Positions 36,604 through 48,568 of a DNA stretch of 64,000 nucleotides are shown here, one piece after another. The notes beneath the pieces were generated by a model. It did no database searches, was not told the DNA's origin, and saw only the letters and a list, made by a program, of their open reading frames with translations. Origin of the DNA: Mercurialis annua (lineage: Eukaryota; Streptophyta; Magnoliopsida; Malpighiales; Euphorbiaceae); NCBI RefSeq assembly GCF_937616625.2, contig NC_065574.1:52046052-52110051 (forward strand), in the 5' to 3' direction. Positions within the stretch are counted from its first letter, which is position 1. Every line of letters begins with the position of its first letter. Both the position numbers and the translations under genes were made by a program.

Positions 36604-36800
36604 GGAGGATATATGAGGTGGACGAGTTTCAACTATGACGAACATTTAAATCTTCCACATTCAAACTAATCAACACTCGAGACAGATACGTCTCTTGCGG
36701 AAGCCAAAATCTAGCGTCAAGTTTTAAATGGATGCATATATAAGCACATTTTGGACCCGCAATATCACTCAAGTCAAATAAGCGTCCTACCGGCTCATTC
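36604..36800 (-). mobile_element. Second, diverged copy of the 1.74-kb SINE
   Basis: ATATGAGGTG, CTCAACTATGA-like, ACATTCAAACTAATC, ACTCGAGAC, CTCTTGCGGAAG and AAGTTTTAAATGGATGCATA follow in the same order as in the SINE at 1740-1945. The B box has decayed to TTTGGACCCGC. The ends are approximate and no target duplication is left. Confidence 0.8.
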
Positions 36801-37008
36801 GTTTCTTGAAAATTTGTTTTATCGATTAGAATTAAATTTTAATAAATATATTTCAATTATAACCAAGTGAGCATAGTTCGGTTTCATTTGATTTAATAAA
36901 ATTTAAAATCAAACCATACTTTAAGGTATAATATATTAATATCATACAACGCTATATATATATATATATATATATATAAATATATATAAATAGTAATAAT
37001 AATAAAAA

Positions 37009-37369
37009 GGCCAAGCCCTAAAAAAGTACCAAACTTTTGCAATTTTTATCATTTATGACCAAATCTTTCAAAATTTATAAATATAACCCGTTTTAGCAAG
37101 TTATTTTCCTTTCATAGCCATATTCGAATCAAACCGATTGCTTGCCAACATGACAACCATGTATATAAAATTTAATCACAATAAAATATCAAACATCTGC
37201 GTGATTTGTCTTAATAAAAAGTTTAATCACAATAAAAAAATCAAATTGATTCAAAAATGGCTATAAAAGGAACATAATTTGCCAAAACGGATTATATTTG
37301 CAATTTTTAAAAGGTTTGGTCATAACTGACAAATATCGCAAAGATTTAGTATTTTTTTTAGGGTTAAAC
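37009..37369. mobile_element. Fold-back MITE with likely 9-10 bp flanks
   Basis: Left arm parts GCCCTAAAAAAGTACCAAAC, TTTTGCAATTTTTATCATTT, ATGACCAAATCTTTC and AACCCGTTTTAGCAAG reappear inverted at the right end, which finishes in TTTTAGGGTTAAAC. ATAATAAAAA at 36999-37008 and 37370-37379 is a likely target duplication, but it is low-complexity. Confidence 0.7.
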
Positions 37370-39371
37370 ATAATAAAAATAACCTCATTTTAAAAATTGT
37401 TTTTTTTGATCGGTTCAGTTTACCAATTAATATCGGTCATTGTTTTTCTCTCTTCCCCTCTAATATCCGACACACACATTTAATCTTCCAATTAATCATT
37501 TTTTTTTTCAAATTAATAAAGTGTAATTTTTAAATCCAAAATTTTGATAGTTTATTAGATAATGATTTGGATATTCTTCGTCAATTTTAGAAATTGAAAA
37601 ATTATATTGTAACTCCAAATTATACCTATTTTTTGGATTTATTATTATTATAAATTTTTTAGTTTTATGAATAATTATTTAACATAAATTGGTATTTTAT
37701 TCCGGTTTAAAGAGATTTATGTGGATTAAATGAGGATTATGGACATGAAAATATGCTTATATCGAGAATTTGGATATCTTTATTTCATTTTATGAAATTG
37801 ATAGACTAAAACGTTTAAATTATTTTTTAAAATTTATTTGATAAAATGGTTAAAATTTTAGATATAAAAATTATTTTTCCAATTAAGTAAGCATGTTTTT
37901 ATATATAAATATGGTCAAATGAGAATCAATTCAGAAGATAGATGCATGAACAATCTTTTAGTATATAAAATTACATGCCTTTTGAATTGTTTTCTAACTA
38001 ATGTTTTGATCAAAAAGATTCCCTTAAGCATGAAAGGCCTCACTTGTGACTTAATTCAAATAAATATACTAATGATGTCTTTTGTCATGGGAAGGAGACT
38101 ATTAGAATAACTCCATGATGCTAAAATGTAGATGAAAGAATTGAAATTAAGAATAGGTGAATTTCAAATGCATGGAATGGATGTTAAGTACAAGAAGAAA
38201 AGAATAAAAGCAAGGAAGTATGGAATTGACTAAGATAGGAGTGCAATTAGGAAATAAAAAAAAAATCAAGAAAATGATTGGAGTATGTAGTTATTAATGA
38301 TTTATATAATTAATACTCTTCTAGAGATTTTACTCTTTTCAATAACATATGCATTATTCATGTATAAAAATTAGAAAAAATGCTTTATAACCTATTTTTT
38401 TAATCTAACCCTTTTAATCCACCTTACGTTTTAAGATTTTATTAGTCCAATTCCCATTTAAAAGTGTCTATCTCAAAAAAAAAATAAAAAAAATTCAATC
38501 AATCCACTCTTTGATTGCCACGTCAGGCGATACCAAAAAATGGGTTAAAAGTGTTGAATTATATAACATTATTCAAAAATTAGTGTTGTAACAGAGTTGT
38601 GTTAAGTCGCACAATATTTTGAAATATGTTTTTTTTTTCGACATGTAAAATTTAATTACGTAATAATTAGTTGTTAGTAGTTAGTAGTTAATTTTTTTGA
38701 CAAGAATAAATGTTAAACTAGCGTAAAGCACTTGACCCTACTGAAATACGAAACCAAAATCTCAAGATGCACTTGAAAGACCTAACTATTTTTAGTTAGG
38801 CTTCATTGGCGATTTAAAATATATTTAATATGTATTGACTCAAACTCAAATTTGAGTTACGAGTCAATTGTTGAGCCAGATTCAAACATTCAAATACAAA
38901 TACATGGCTCAATAGATTCATGAATAAGATAAATTTTTTAATTTTTATAATTTATATAATATTTTGATTTTTATATTATGTTTTAAAAATACGACTTTCT
39001 AAATTTGTAACTATGGACTATTAACAACAATGGTCCGGGTAAAAATCTTTTATCTCTATCTAAGCCAACTCTGATCCTTTAGAGTTTTTTTTTCTTATTT
39101 TTTCTTCGGCAGACGTCAATGGTTTGTTTTTTCTATTGACGGTAGCCATCACTTTATATATGTTATTTTAATTTTATAGAATATAATAAATAGCCAAAAA
39201 AAAATTTCATTTTTTCTTGAGGATTAAAATTTATCAACGAAGCGCAATTCAATTATCAAGAAGTGAAGATACATTGAAGATTATCAGCAACAAATGGAAT
39301 CATTTATAAGATATATATGGTTTATTTATTTTTCATTATTTGTCTTTTTTTAAATGTTTTATTTTTTTCTT

Positions 39372-39460
39372 TTTTGTGAAAGTTTTGTTGTCCTTTCTCT
39401 GTGAAAGTTTTGTTGTCCTTTTTTTGTGAAAGGTTTGTTGTCTCTTTTTTATGAAAGATT
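39372..39460 (+). repeat. 25-bp minisatellite, about four copies
   Basis: Units of GTGAAAGTTTTGTTGTCCTT plus a T-rich tail start at 39376, 39401, 39426 and 39451. The last copy is diverged (ATGAAAGATT). Confidence 0.85.
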
Positions 39461-39775
39461 TATCAAGTGCTGATTGAATCGGATGATGTGAGTTTGCGGT
39501 GATAGGTGAAGTTTGATTAAAGATTGATTGAAGTACGCACTTAATGGATAAAACAGTTAATATTTTATTTTTATTTTTGTAAGTAAGATCTGCGAATCAG
39601 AATGCTTGTTGTCTGTTCCATGTCAGGTTATCAGATTTAATTTTCGAATTATCTTGCATTTCTTATAAATGCAACTGTTTCATATTTGATTTAATGAGAT
39701 TTGATGAATTAAAAAATATAACTATGGAAATTTTAATTTATCACATGTAAAGGTTATTATGTTGATTAACTATTA

Positions 39776-39996
39776 AGGTGTGCAATCGGTGTGAACCGAA
39801 TCAAACCAAACTATTTTTTTTAAGACCGAATCAAAATTTTAGAGGAAAAAAAATCAAATTAAATCGGTCGGTTCAATTTGGTCTTTTTGGTTCGGTTTAT
39901 ATGGAAAACTGCCAGAAATTTTTTTATGCTCAAAACTAAACCGACCAAACAAAATTTTTTTATGCTCAAAACTGAACCGACCAAACAAAAATCACC
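39776..39996. repeat. AACCGAA-type repeat with an internal 36-bp tandem duplication
   Basis: GGTGTGCAATCGGTGTGAAC begins the block, followed by AACCGAATCAAACC and TCGGTCGGTTCAATTTGG. A 36-base unit with TTTTTTATGCTCAAAACT and AACCGACCAAAC is present twice in tandem (about 39918-39990). Confidence 0.55.
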
Positions 39997-40388
39997 ACCT
40001 TTATATTATAATTTTTTACAATTAAATTGATTATTTATAACATCTGACTTGTCATGCCACGTCAGCTACAAATCGTCGGATTTTCAAATAATGATATAAT
40101 TGGAAAAAAGTTAAAAGACGAATGAAATTGACATTTTTTAAAATCTATAATGGAATTGTAATTTAGTATAAAAATAATAATTTTATATATAATCAATCTT
40201 TTAAAATTTTAAAAATCTAAAATAATATTTCTATTCTTTTATCAGAGATATGGTTAACGGAGATTAACAAAAATGAATTATTATTAGCTTTTTTTTTTTT
40301 AAATCAAGCGGAACAATAGCATGCGAAGTGTATAATATTTCTATAGCTAAATCTAAAAGGGGAAGAATATGACTTTCTAAATTAATAA

Positions 40389-40855
40389 GGGTTACATTCA
40401 AAATAAAATCACGAATTTTACACATTTTTTCATTTTAATCACGCAGTTTAAATTTTCTCATTTTCATACATGAACCACTCCCTCCGTTTTTATTTAATTG
40501 TCCATTTAGTCAAAATTATACATATTAAAAAAGTGAATTTTTGTCTTAAATTATAGGAGTAAATACTAGTATAACCCTACTATGTTACGCTTTATAAATT
40601 GAGTTATAGAGTCATTTATTAGTAAGAGATAGATTTGACAGATAATAGCTAATTTTATCTTGAAATTCTAAATGAACAACTAATTATAAATAAATTTATT
40701 CAATTAAATGGACAACTAAATAAAAGCGGAGGAAGTACCATTTTTTTTTCAAATTCATGCACGGTGATGAGATGGCACTCATTCATTAATATAAAATGAC
40801 CTCCACCTCAGCGATTTACACCAATGGAGCCGTGATAACTCAAAAATAAATTGTG
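40389..40855. mobile_element. Partial second copy of the 17.5-kb fold-back element, split by a MITE
   Basis: GGGTTACATT at the left end is followed by sequence close to the left arm and centre of the 17501-17797 element, including the CATTTTAATCACGCAGTTTA stretch and the GACCTCCACCTCAGCG core. The right arm is missing after about 40855. The Stowaway at 40478-40735 interrupts it. Confidence 0.65.
40478..40735. mobile_element. Stowaway MITE nested in an older fold-back element
   Basis: The ends CTCCCTCCGTTTTTATTTAA and its inverse (finishing GCGGAGGAAG) form the inverted repeat. The right flank is TA (40736-40737); the left flank has decayed to CA. The surrounding sequence matches the element at 17501-17797, which has an uninterrupted TACCATTTTTT at the same place. 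Confidence 0.8.
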
Positions 40856-41099
40856 TGGATATATTTTTTTGTAAAATATAAAGACTAAAAATGTAGCTTT
40901 CTAGATATATTAAATATATAAAAAGAGAACAATCAACAAGTGTCATGTCAATGGTTGCAGGAGTTTCCTATAACAAAGATTGTAGGAAGATTTTATTATT
41001 AAGTTAATCGTTCAATATCGGAGCTAAATGAAATAATTTTGGAAGTATCAGTTAAAATTGATTTCACCTATAAAGTATTTAGAAACTACTTTACTATTA

Positions 41100-41312
41100 C
41101 TCCTCCCCTCTTATTTAGGAAGTTCTATTGTCATTTTTTTTATATCCCACTTAATAAGTCCCATTGTATTTTTTTAGCATAATTTCTCATTTTCACCCTT
41201 TATCTTATGTTAATAGCAAATCTTATTTATAAAGCCATTAATGATATGCATAATTTCAAAGCACAATTTATGAGGATAAAATAAAAGAAAATACTAAATG
41301 GGACGGAGGGAG
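41100..41312. mobile_element. Stowaway-like MITE in the PIN upstream region
   Basis: The left end CTCCTCCCCTCTTATTTAGG pairs imperfectly with the right end, which finishes in GGGACGGAGGGAG. TA dinucleotides flank both ends (41098-41099 and 41313-41314). Stowaway MITEs are Tc1/mariner-related, target TA and carry CTCCCTCCGT termini. It ends only about 240 bases before the TATA box. Confidence 0.75.
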
Positions 41313-41548
41313 TATAAAAGTACAAGTCGAACATTTTTGAGTTACGAATCAAAATAAAGGTACTAAATTGGGAATGAAAAAAATTTCAGGTACCCCAAAA
41401 AATTTCCCCAGAATTTCACAACACTGCTGTCGCAGTAATATTATGAATATACTGTAAGAGAACTCGACAAACTCTGAACTCTGTAACTTAAAAGTTAAAA
41501 CCCCCTGAATTTTCCTATTTCCACAGCACTGGTCACTACTTCACTCCG

Positions 41549-41557
41549 TATATATAA
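41549..41557 (+). promoter_or_regulatory. TATA box of the PIN gene
   Basis: TATATATAA lies about 125 bases before the ATG in CT-rich, lower-AT DNA. A start site some 30 bases downstream would give a leader of roughly 100 bases, usual for plants. Confidence 0.65.
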
Positions 41558-41682
41558 CTCCACTCCTCACCTTCTATAAATTTCTCTTTAAACCCAAACT
41601 CCGTTCCTCTAAACCACACACTTATCTCTCTACTCCAATCAGTTATTTAACCGTTTATTTTCTCTTCTCAAACAGCACAAAA

Positions 41683-44658
41683 ATGATCACCTGGGGCGAT
41701 CTCTACACCGTCTTATCCGCGGTGGTTCCGCTCTATGTAGCCATGATCTTGGCCTACGGCTCCGTCCGCTGGTGGAAAATCTTTAGCCCCGATCAATGTT
41801 CCGGTATCAACCGGTTCGTTGCTATTTTCGCTGTTCCCCTGCTGTCTTTCCATTTCATCTCGACCAACAATCCTTACGAAATGAATTTCCGCTTCATAGC
41901 CGCGGATACCCTTCAGAAGATCATAATGCTGGTCGCGCTTGCTCTCTGGACTAATTTCACTAAAAACGGCAGCTTAGAATGGATGATTACGATCTTCTCA
42001 TTGTCTACTCTGCCGAACACTCTTGTCATGGGCATACCTTTGTTAATCGCTATGTACGATGACTACGCAGGTAGTCTGATGGTTCAGGTTGTCGTTTTAC
42101 AGTGTATTATTTGGTACACTCTGTTGCTGTTTCTTTTCGAGTACAGAGGTGCTAAAATGTTGATTATGGAGCAATTTCCTGAAACCGCGGCTTCTATTGT
42201 GTCGTTTAAGGTCGATTCTGATGTTGTTTCGCTGGACGGAAGGGATTTTTTGGAGACTGATGCGGAGATTGGTGATGATGGGAAGTTACATGTTACTGTC
42301 AGGAAGTCTAATGCTTCTCGGAGATCTTTAGGCCCGGGTTCGTTTTCGGCGTTTACGCCTCGGCCTTCGAATCTTACGGGTGCGGAGATTTATAGTTTGA
42401 GCTCGTCGCGAAATCCTACGCCTAGAGGGTCGAATTTTAATACTTCAGATTTTTATAATATGATGGGTGTTCAAGGTTTTCCTGGTGGTAGATTGTCAAA
42501 TTTTGGTCCTGCTGATTTGTATTCGGTTCAATCTTCTAGAGGCCCGACTCCTAGACCGTCGAATTTTGAGGAAAATTGTGCTCCAATGGCCACGATTTCC
42601 TCTCCTAGATTCGGGTTTTATCCGGCTCAGACTGTGCCTACTTCATATCCAGCGCCGAATCCGGAGTTTTCTTCTACTGTGAGTACTAAAACCACCAAGA
42701 ACCAACCGCAGCCGGAGCAGAATAACCACTTGCCGCAACCGCAGCCACCGCCGCAGCAGCAGAATCAAAATAACAAAGCAAACCATGATGCTAAAGAGCT
42801 CCACATGTTTGTATGGAGCTCCAGTGCTTCTCCGGTATCTGATGTCTTCGGCGGGAATGATTTCGCGTCGGCTCAGCAATCGGGCCGGTCCGACCAGGGA
42901 GCTAAAGAGATCAGGATGTTGGTTTCTGATCATCCCCAAAATGGAGAAACCAAAGGTATAAATTTAACTATTATAATACATTTGATCTAAATAGCACGAA
43001 CACTTCATTTAATCAGCGTTTTCCATTTCGGATTCCTGTCTTTAGTGTCCCGTTTTTCGGTATCCGCAATTAATTATTTTCGTTTAGTCTAAAAGTTGAC
43101 TTAATTTTGATTTGAAAAAATCCAAAGCAATTGCACATGCTGGAGATTTTCCTGGGGAGGACTTCAGTTTTGCTGGTAAAGGAGATGGAGACGATCATGA
43201 TGACAGAGAAAAAGATGGACCCACCGGACTTAACAAGCTTGGATCCAGCTCAACCGCCGAGCTCCACCCAAAAGTCACCGGAGCACCAGATTCCGGCGTC
43301 AACAAACATATGCCACCGGCAAGTGTGATGACCCGTCTGATACTAATCATGGTTTGGCGCAAACTTATCAGAAACCCAAACACATACTCCAGTCTCATTG
43401 GTCTGATTTGGTCTCTAGTTTGTTTCAGGTAATTAGCTACGAATTAATTTAAACTAATTTAATACTTACATTATCCATTTAGAGAAATAAAAAAATTAAA
43501 CCATGATTTAATGATTAATGATTAATTGCAGGTGGCATGTGGCTATGCCTAAAATAATATCACAGTCAATCTCCATACTGTCAGATGCTGGTCTTGGAAT
43601 GGCTATGTTCAGCTTAGGTGAGTAGACATAATTTATGTACTTTCTCTAACTAAAAACATATTAAGGTTAAATAATTTCATTAAAAAGGACAAGGAAGTAA
43701 GATTATCAAGTTTTGGATAAATTAATGTTGAGATTACTAACTAATTAATTTTAAAATGTGGCAAAGTTTAGACCACATGATGGTTTGAATAAGGTTGGTA
43801 CATAATGATGGTTACATTGTGTAAAGTTATAAGGTTATGAAATGAACAGCTCATAGGCATGCCATCCAATTCTTGTTTGTGATCATTTAGACTATAAAAT
43901 GGATTCACCCACCCGACATATGGGACCAATTTCACTTGCGGTCCACGGTCGGTGGGGATGGTTATGATAGCTACACAATTTGGTCCTCAGCTGGGTAATT
44001 TATGATAGACGTAAATTTATCGAGTTTTACATTTTTTTCGTTAAGTGGGTAATTGAAAAATTATTATATGATATGTTTTTTTACGGTGTTATGGGTGAAT
44101 TTTTTTTGAAGGTCTGTTTATGGCGTTACAACCGAAGATAATAGCGTGCGGCAACTCGGTAGCGGCATTTGCGATGGCAGTTCGGTTTCTGACTGGTCCT
44201 GCTGTGATGGCTGCAGCTTCGATTGCAGTTGGTCTGCGTGGTACCCTCCTCCATATTGCTATCGTTCAGGTTGAAGTCATTTTCGCATTTACTGTATTAC
44301 TTTTTCTAATTCTCCATCAAAATTAAGTACCTAAACATGTACATTTGTGTTAACTATGTGATTACAGGCTGCACTGCCACAAGGAATTGTTCCATTTGTG
44401 TTTGCCAAAGAATACAATGTACACCCAGCAATTCTAAGCACCGGGTAAGTGTCGATTTCTTCTTTACGGAAAATTATAATTACTTCCGAAATTAGATCAA
44501 AATTGCCATTTTTAAATAATTTTTCAGATATTAGTTAAATATATCATAAAATTGACAATTTGATAGATTAAAATTAAAATTGTTGTTGCAGGGTTATCTT
44601 CGGAATGTTGATAGCATTACCTATTACACTAGTGTACTACATCCTTCTTGGATTGTAA
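41683..44658 (+). CDS. PIN auxin efflux carrier, canonical long-loop type (PIN3/4/7-like)
   Basis: Exons are 41683-42955, 43128-43428, 43532-43617, 44112-44269, 44368-44444 and 44592-44658. All introns are GT-AG and the join is 1962 nt, giving 653 residues. PINs export auxin across the plasma membrane and set the direction of its flow. The N-terminal membrane half is about residues 1-160, the cytosolic loop about 160-495, and the C-terminal membrane half ends in VYYILLGL. The loop carries three TPRxS motifs (T225-S229, T246-S250, T289-S293), the sites used by PINOID/D6PK-type kinases to control polarity and activity. NPNTY (507-511) precedes the C-terminal helices. The loop motif RKSNASRRS and the three TPRxS sites match PIN3-group loops better than PIN1 or PIN2. 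A Gln/Pro/Asn-rich tract sits in the loop near residues 340-367. The first exon donor (AAAG/GTATAA) and first acceptor (TCCAAAG) are weak-looking but phase-correct. Confidence 0.96.
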
Positions 44659-46220
44659 TTATCTCATCAATAGAATTTTGATTGGCCGTGATGATGACTA
44701 CAACGACGACGACAATGTGTCTCCCCAAATTGACGAGGCTAGAAAAATATATTAGAAAAACTGATTTTAGAGGATCGCTACGCGTCGGAAGAGAAGGGGG
44801 AGGATTATCCGGCAGAAAAGAAGAAAAATTGTGGATTTTCTAAGAAATGTGCCAAAAGGTTCCAAGATTCTTGGAGCTAAAAAAATATTAATTTTTTTTA
44901 GATTAATTAGTTAAATTCCCTGATATAAGGATGATGCAGCCATGAGGAGCCAAAGATAATTCAATTTTCTATAAAAGGAATTTTGAAAAGAATATGCATT
45001 AAGGAGAGACATGAAAGAGGAAAAGAAGGGGGAGGCAAAAATATTTTATTCTCTTCATTCACGTTAGTGCATGTAAAAGTATTCATCAATTATGCTGCAA
45101 AACGACAATGCAGAAATGAGTATTGAATTAGGAGAACGACATGAATAGCAAAAGGGGGGAAATAGTTTTTTTTTTTTTTTTACTTTTTGTGGTTATTTTA
45201 GGTTTTGTTTGTTAGTGTTGGCTTTTTATTTATTTTTCCGTAGATCCGGCAATTATTTGCGTTTGTCGTTTTCATTTTAGTTTGTAATTTATGTAGGATT
45301 TTTATGATGAAAAGGAATGTGATTTAGTAATTAATTGTTGAGGACATTGTGGTTTTAAAACTTGTGAGATGTGATTTAGTAGTGCATGTAAATTGTAACT
45401 ACTCCATGTATATGAGTTCGGTTCATAAGTTGAAGAACTAAAGTGACTCTTTACTCATTAATTATGCATCTATCACCTTGTTAATTAGGGGTATAAACGA
45501 GTTGAGCTAATAGAGAGTTATTCAAGATTAATTTAATTTTTTTGAAACTGTCACAAAATATTAGAATTGAGCTCCAACTTGAGTTATTGGAGTTTCATTT
45601 CAAGTTGAACTCGAATATCAATTAAAAAATATTTGAGAGTTTAAATGAGCTCTTTACTCATATAAAATGATAAATTATTTTCTCAGTCCAAAGACTATAT
45701 ACCTCTAAATTTAAGTATATATCATCTTAATTCACTGCAATTTTTATTTTATAATAAAAAATAAATATATACTATAAGATTATTTGCAATAATTATTTTA
45801 ATTTTATTATTGAATTCGAGCCGAGTTCGCATAGCTCATATATCGTTCAAACCCGAGCTTGTACTTTAAAATTTAAGTCATTTAGAACTTTAATTCGTGC
45901 TCGAACTTGTATAACACACTCAAACTCGACTTCAAATTTAGCATAATTTGAGTTCCGCTCGACCAGTTCATACTTTATATAAAATTAGTAATTTAATTTT
46001 TTTTAAGAAAAGAGACCTGCAATGTGTAACGTATGAAAGTTTGTAATTTTTTAATTTTATTCATTGTAATTTATTTATTTTAATTAAAATAAAATGCAAT
46101 TAATTATAATTAATATAATTATAAGATTTAAATAGTATTAAAAATTTGCTAAACATTTAAATTTATTTGTCCACTAATTCTTAAATTAATGAAGAAAACC
46201 ACTTATACATTTAGGTATAT
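44659..46220. other. PIN 3' flank and repeat-rich spacer
   Basis: The first few hundred bases after the stop are probably the 3' UTR; no single poly(A) site stands out. At 45.48-45.97 kb a block with GAGTTGAGCTAATAGAG, GAGCCGAGTTCGCATAGCTC and CTCGAACTTG resembles a degenerate dispersed repeat. No gene seen. Confidence 0.4.
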
Positions 46221-46561
46221 ATAAAGGAGGCACTTTCCTGGATCAAAGACTGGGATAATCAGAGAGCAACTGTGAAGATAGATTGCCTTCAAATTATTTA
46301 GATTTTGCACTCAGATTTTAGGCCTATTTCTGTTTTATTATGTTTGTTATTTGATGGTGTTGGTTTGTTGAATACTTTGGAGCATGTCAAGGTTATTTTT
46401 GCTTATCGTTCTGCGAATCGTGTAGCTCATTATCTTGCGAGAGCCACGAATTCTATGCCAGGATGAAGGTTATGGTCGGATGACCCGCCAAATGTTAATT
46501 GTATTGCTTTAGCAGCTGATTTGCTTTAATAATAATAATTCTTTCTGATTGTCAAAAAAAA
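46221..46561 (+). pseudogene. LINE RNase H-domain remnant with in-frame stops
   Basis: The frame from about 46221 to 46529 reads ALSWIKDWDNQRATVKIDC, then VIFAYRSANRVAHYLARA, then DDPPNV and a final LAADLL stop. This is the C-terminal RNase H-like domain common in plant LINE ORF2, with the R-x-N-x-x-AH-LA motif. A TAG interrupts near residue 24 and a TGA falls after SMPG. An A run ends it at about 46551-46560. It is non-functional; no target duplication was found. Confidence 0.8.
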
Positions 46562-46729
46562 GTAAACGTAATTTGTATTTATAGGAACTAAGGGGCCTTT
46601 AAATGAACTTTTTTTGCTTAGTGAGCTGTGTATTCTCACCTAAAAAAATCCCATGTTTTTAGGAATTCTTTTAGGGAAGAGGCAACCACAACATTGAAAA
46701 TATCAATTGATAAACGGTATTCGGATCGG

Positions 46730-47330
46730 GTCAGATCCGCGTCTCTAGATCCTGATTGATCACAAAGAACCTCGTCAAAAGGATGCTGGAAGGAGATTCC
46801 GACTAACCACTCTGACGATCAAGTTAGTAGGAGTGGTAAAAAGAAAAGAGAAGTGAAAAGAAGAGTATGAGTCGAAAGAAAAAAAGTATTAACCTCTATA
46901 TATTTTGTGTTTGGGTCTTTTACAGTTGAAGGTTTGTTTGTGGTTTTTGGTTGGTAGGAGACGTGCTGATCGATTCTGTCATACGTTCCTTCTATCTCTA
47001 TCTTCTGCAGGGTTTATCGGTGGCTGGTCTGTGTACTATTATACTTTCTTGTCAAACCATGTCTTTTGGCGTATTTGGATTTTGCCTCGATGAGATCTTG
47101 CTCGGATCATTTACATGACTTGATATAGTCTCTTGAATTGTGTGCTTTGCTCGGATTCTTTGTTATGTGCTTTGCTACGATTTTTTGTGGTGTTTTACTC
47201 TGATTTTTTGTGTTCGAGTTATCTTGGTCTATTTGTCTTCTGGTCATCTCGGTTCTGACTTGTGGTATAGTCATCTCGATTCTGGTTTGGGCCTTGATTT
47301 ATTTTGTTATCATCAATTAAAGTTAATCTA
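46730..47330. other. GC-richer unrecognised repeat-like segment
   Basis: CAGATCCGCGTCTCTAGATC, AACCTCGTCAAAAGGATGCT and CTGACGATCAAGTTAGTAGG look like part of a dispersed plant element, and a T-rich segment with CTCGGATTCTTTG-type echoes follows. Frames at 46905-47093 and 47140-47367 match no family I know. Confidence 0.3.
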
Positions 47331-47418
47331 CATTGATTTAAATTGTACAAAATTTGATTTTCTTTAGGTAAAATTATGCAATTAAAATGTAATAAACTAC
47401 ACATATTAAAAGTAACTA

Positions 47419-47700
47419 CTCCCTCCGTCCCAATAGAGTTGTTCACTTTGAGAAATTTTTTTGTCCCAAAACTCTTGTCCACTTTCAAAAACTAACTATT
47501 TTTTACATTCAAAATCCTATATTACCCCTATTTAAAATTCACTAATGAGTCTTTTAAAAGTAAATTGCAAGTGGACCCTACATTAAATAGGGGTATGACA
47601 AAAAAAGTTAGGAAAATTTTACAAAATCCATAAGTAATAATTACTTTTCTTAAACTGTGTGATAAAGGCAAAGTGGACAACTCTATTGGGACAGAGGGAG
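47419..47700. mobile_element. Stowaway MITE
   Basis: CTCCCTCCGTCCCAATAGAG then TTGTTCACTTT at the left pairs with AAAGTGGACAACTCTATTGG then GACAGAGGGAG at the right. TA flanks both sides (47417-47418 and 47701-47702). Confidence 0.92.
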
Positions 47701-48053
47701 TATTAAATTTGCCCATAAACTAATAAAAATATAATCAATTGATGTATATGAGGAATAAAATGAATATAAAGCAAAGTAGAAAGATGGAAAAGTAGAAAGA
47801 CAATTAACAAAAGGTGAAAAGCAGCAAAGGCTTTGCGGTTGCTTTGTTTAGTTGCTTTTGGATTTTGATGCGCCCACCATCCTACCCAACACTTTTATGT
47901 CTAGCCAAGGAGCGGACATAATTGTACAAATCAAGTAGATTAGTCAAAATTTTCAACTTATTATTCCATTAATGGATTTATTATGACAATGATAGCACGT
48001 TATTGCATATCCATTAATCATGTATGTCACAGGAATTTAGTTTCAAAAGCTTT

Positions 48054-48391
48054 GGCTTAATACATAGTTTGACCCCTGAACTTGTACTTTTTTACCCATC
48101 TAACCTCTAAACTTAACGTCTCACCTATCGAATCTCTGAACTTGTTAAATAATCTGATTTGACCCCTGAACTTGATAAATATGTAAATATTGAACCCTTC
48201 GTGTCCACCTGTCACTTGAAACATTCTAGAAGAAATTGTGTACGGAGGGGTTCAATGTTTACGTATTTATCAAGTTCGGGGGTCAAATCGGGTTATTTAA
48301 CAAGTTCAGGGGTTCGATAGGTGAAACGTTAAGTTTGGGGGTTAGATGGGTAAAAGGGTACAAATTCAGGGGTCAAACTATGTATTAAGCC
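48054..48391. mobile_element. Fold-back MITE with perfect ends and 10-bp flanks
   Basis: CAAAAGCTTT flanks it at 48044-48053 and 48392-48401. The ends GGCTTAATACATAGTTTGAC and the inverse of GTCAAACTATGTATTAAGCC match perfectly. The arms continue with CCCCTGAACTTG in several spaced copies opposite their inverse. Confidence 0.88.
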
Positions 48392-48417
48392 CAAAAGCTT
48401 TTGGTATCTACGTGGCC

Positions 48418-48527
48418 TTTTTTTTATATATAATTGGAAAGGGGGAGCGCTTGTATGAAGAATCGAACCCACAACCTAACAGTTTGCTGTCTAGCGCTTA
48501 TAACATTTGAACAATTTCTTTATGCTC
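48418..48527 (-). mobile_element. Decayed short SINE, same family as the HD-Zip intron copy
   Basis: A T run is followed by GGGGGAGCGCTTGTATGAAG, AATCGAACCC (complement of a B box), CTAGCGCTTATAACATTTGA (complement of an A-box region), in the order seen at 13579-13681. No clear target duplication was found. Confidence 0.65.
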
Positions 48528-48568
48528 TATCGCCAGCTCCAAACTATCTTACCAACTTATTGAAAAAG

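Noticed and set aside
42643..42939. 98-codon minus-strand frame opposite the PIN first exon
   Set aside because: It is a shadow of the well-supported PIN coding sequence.
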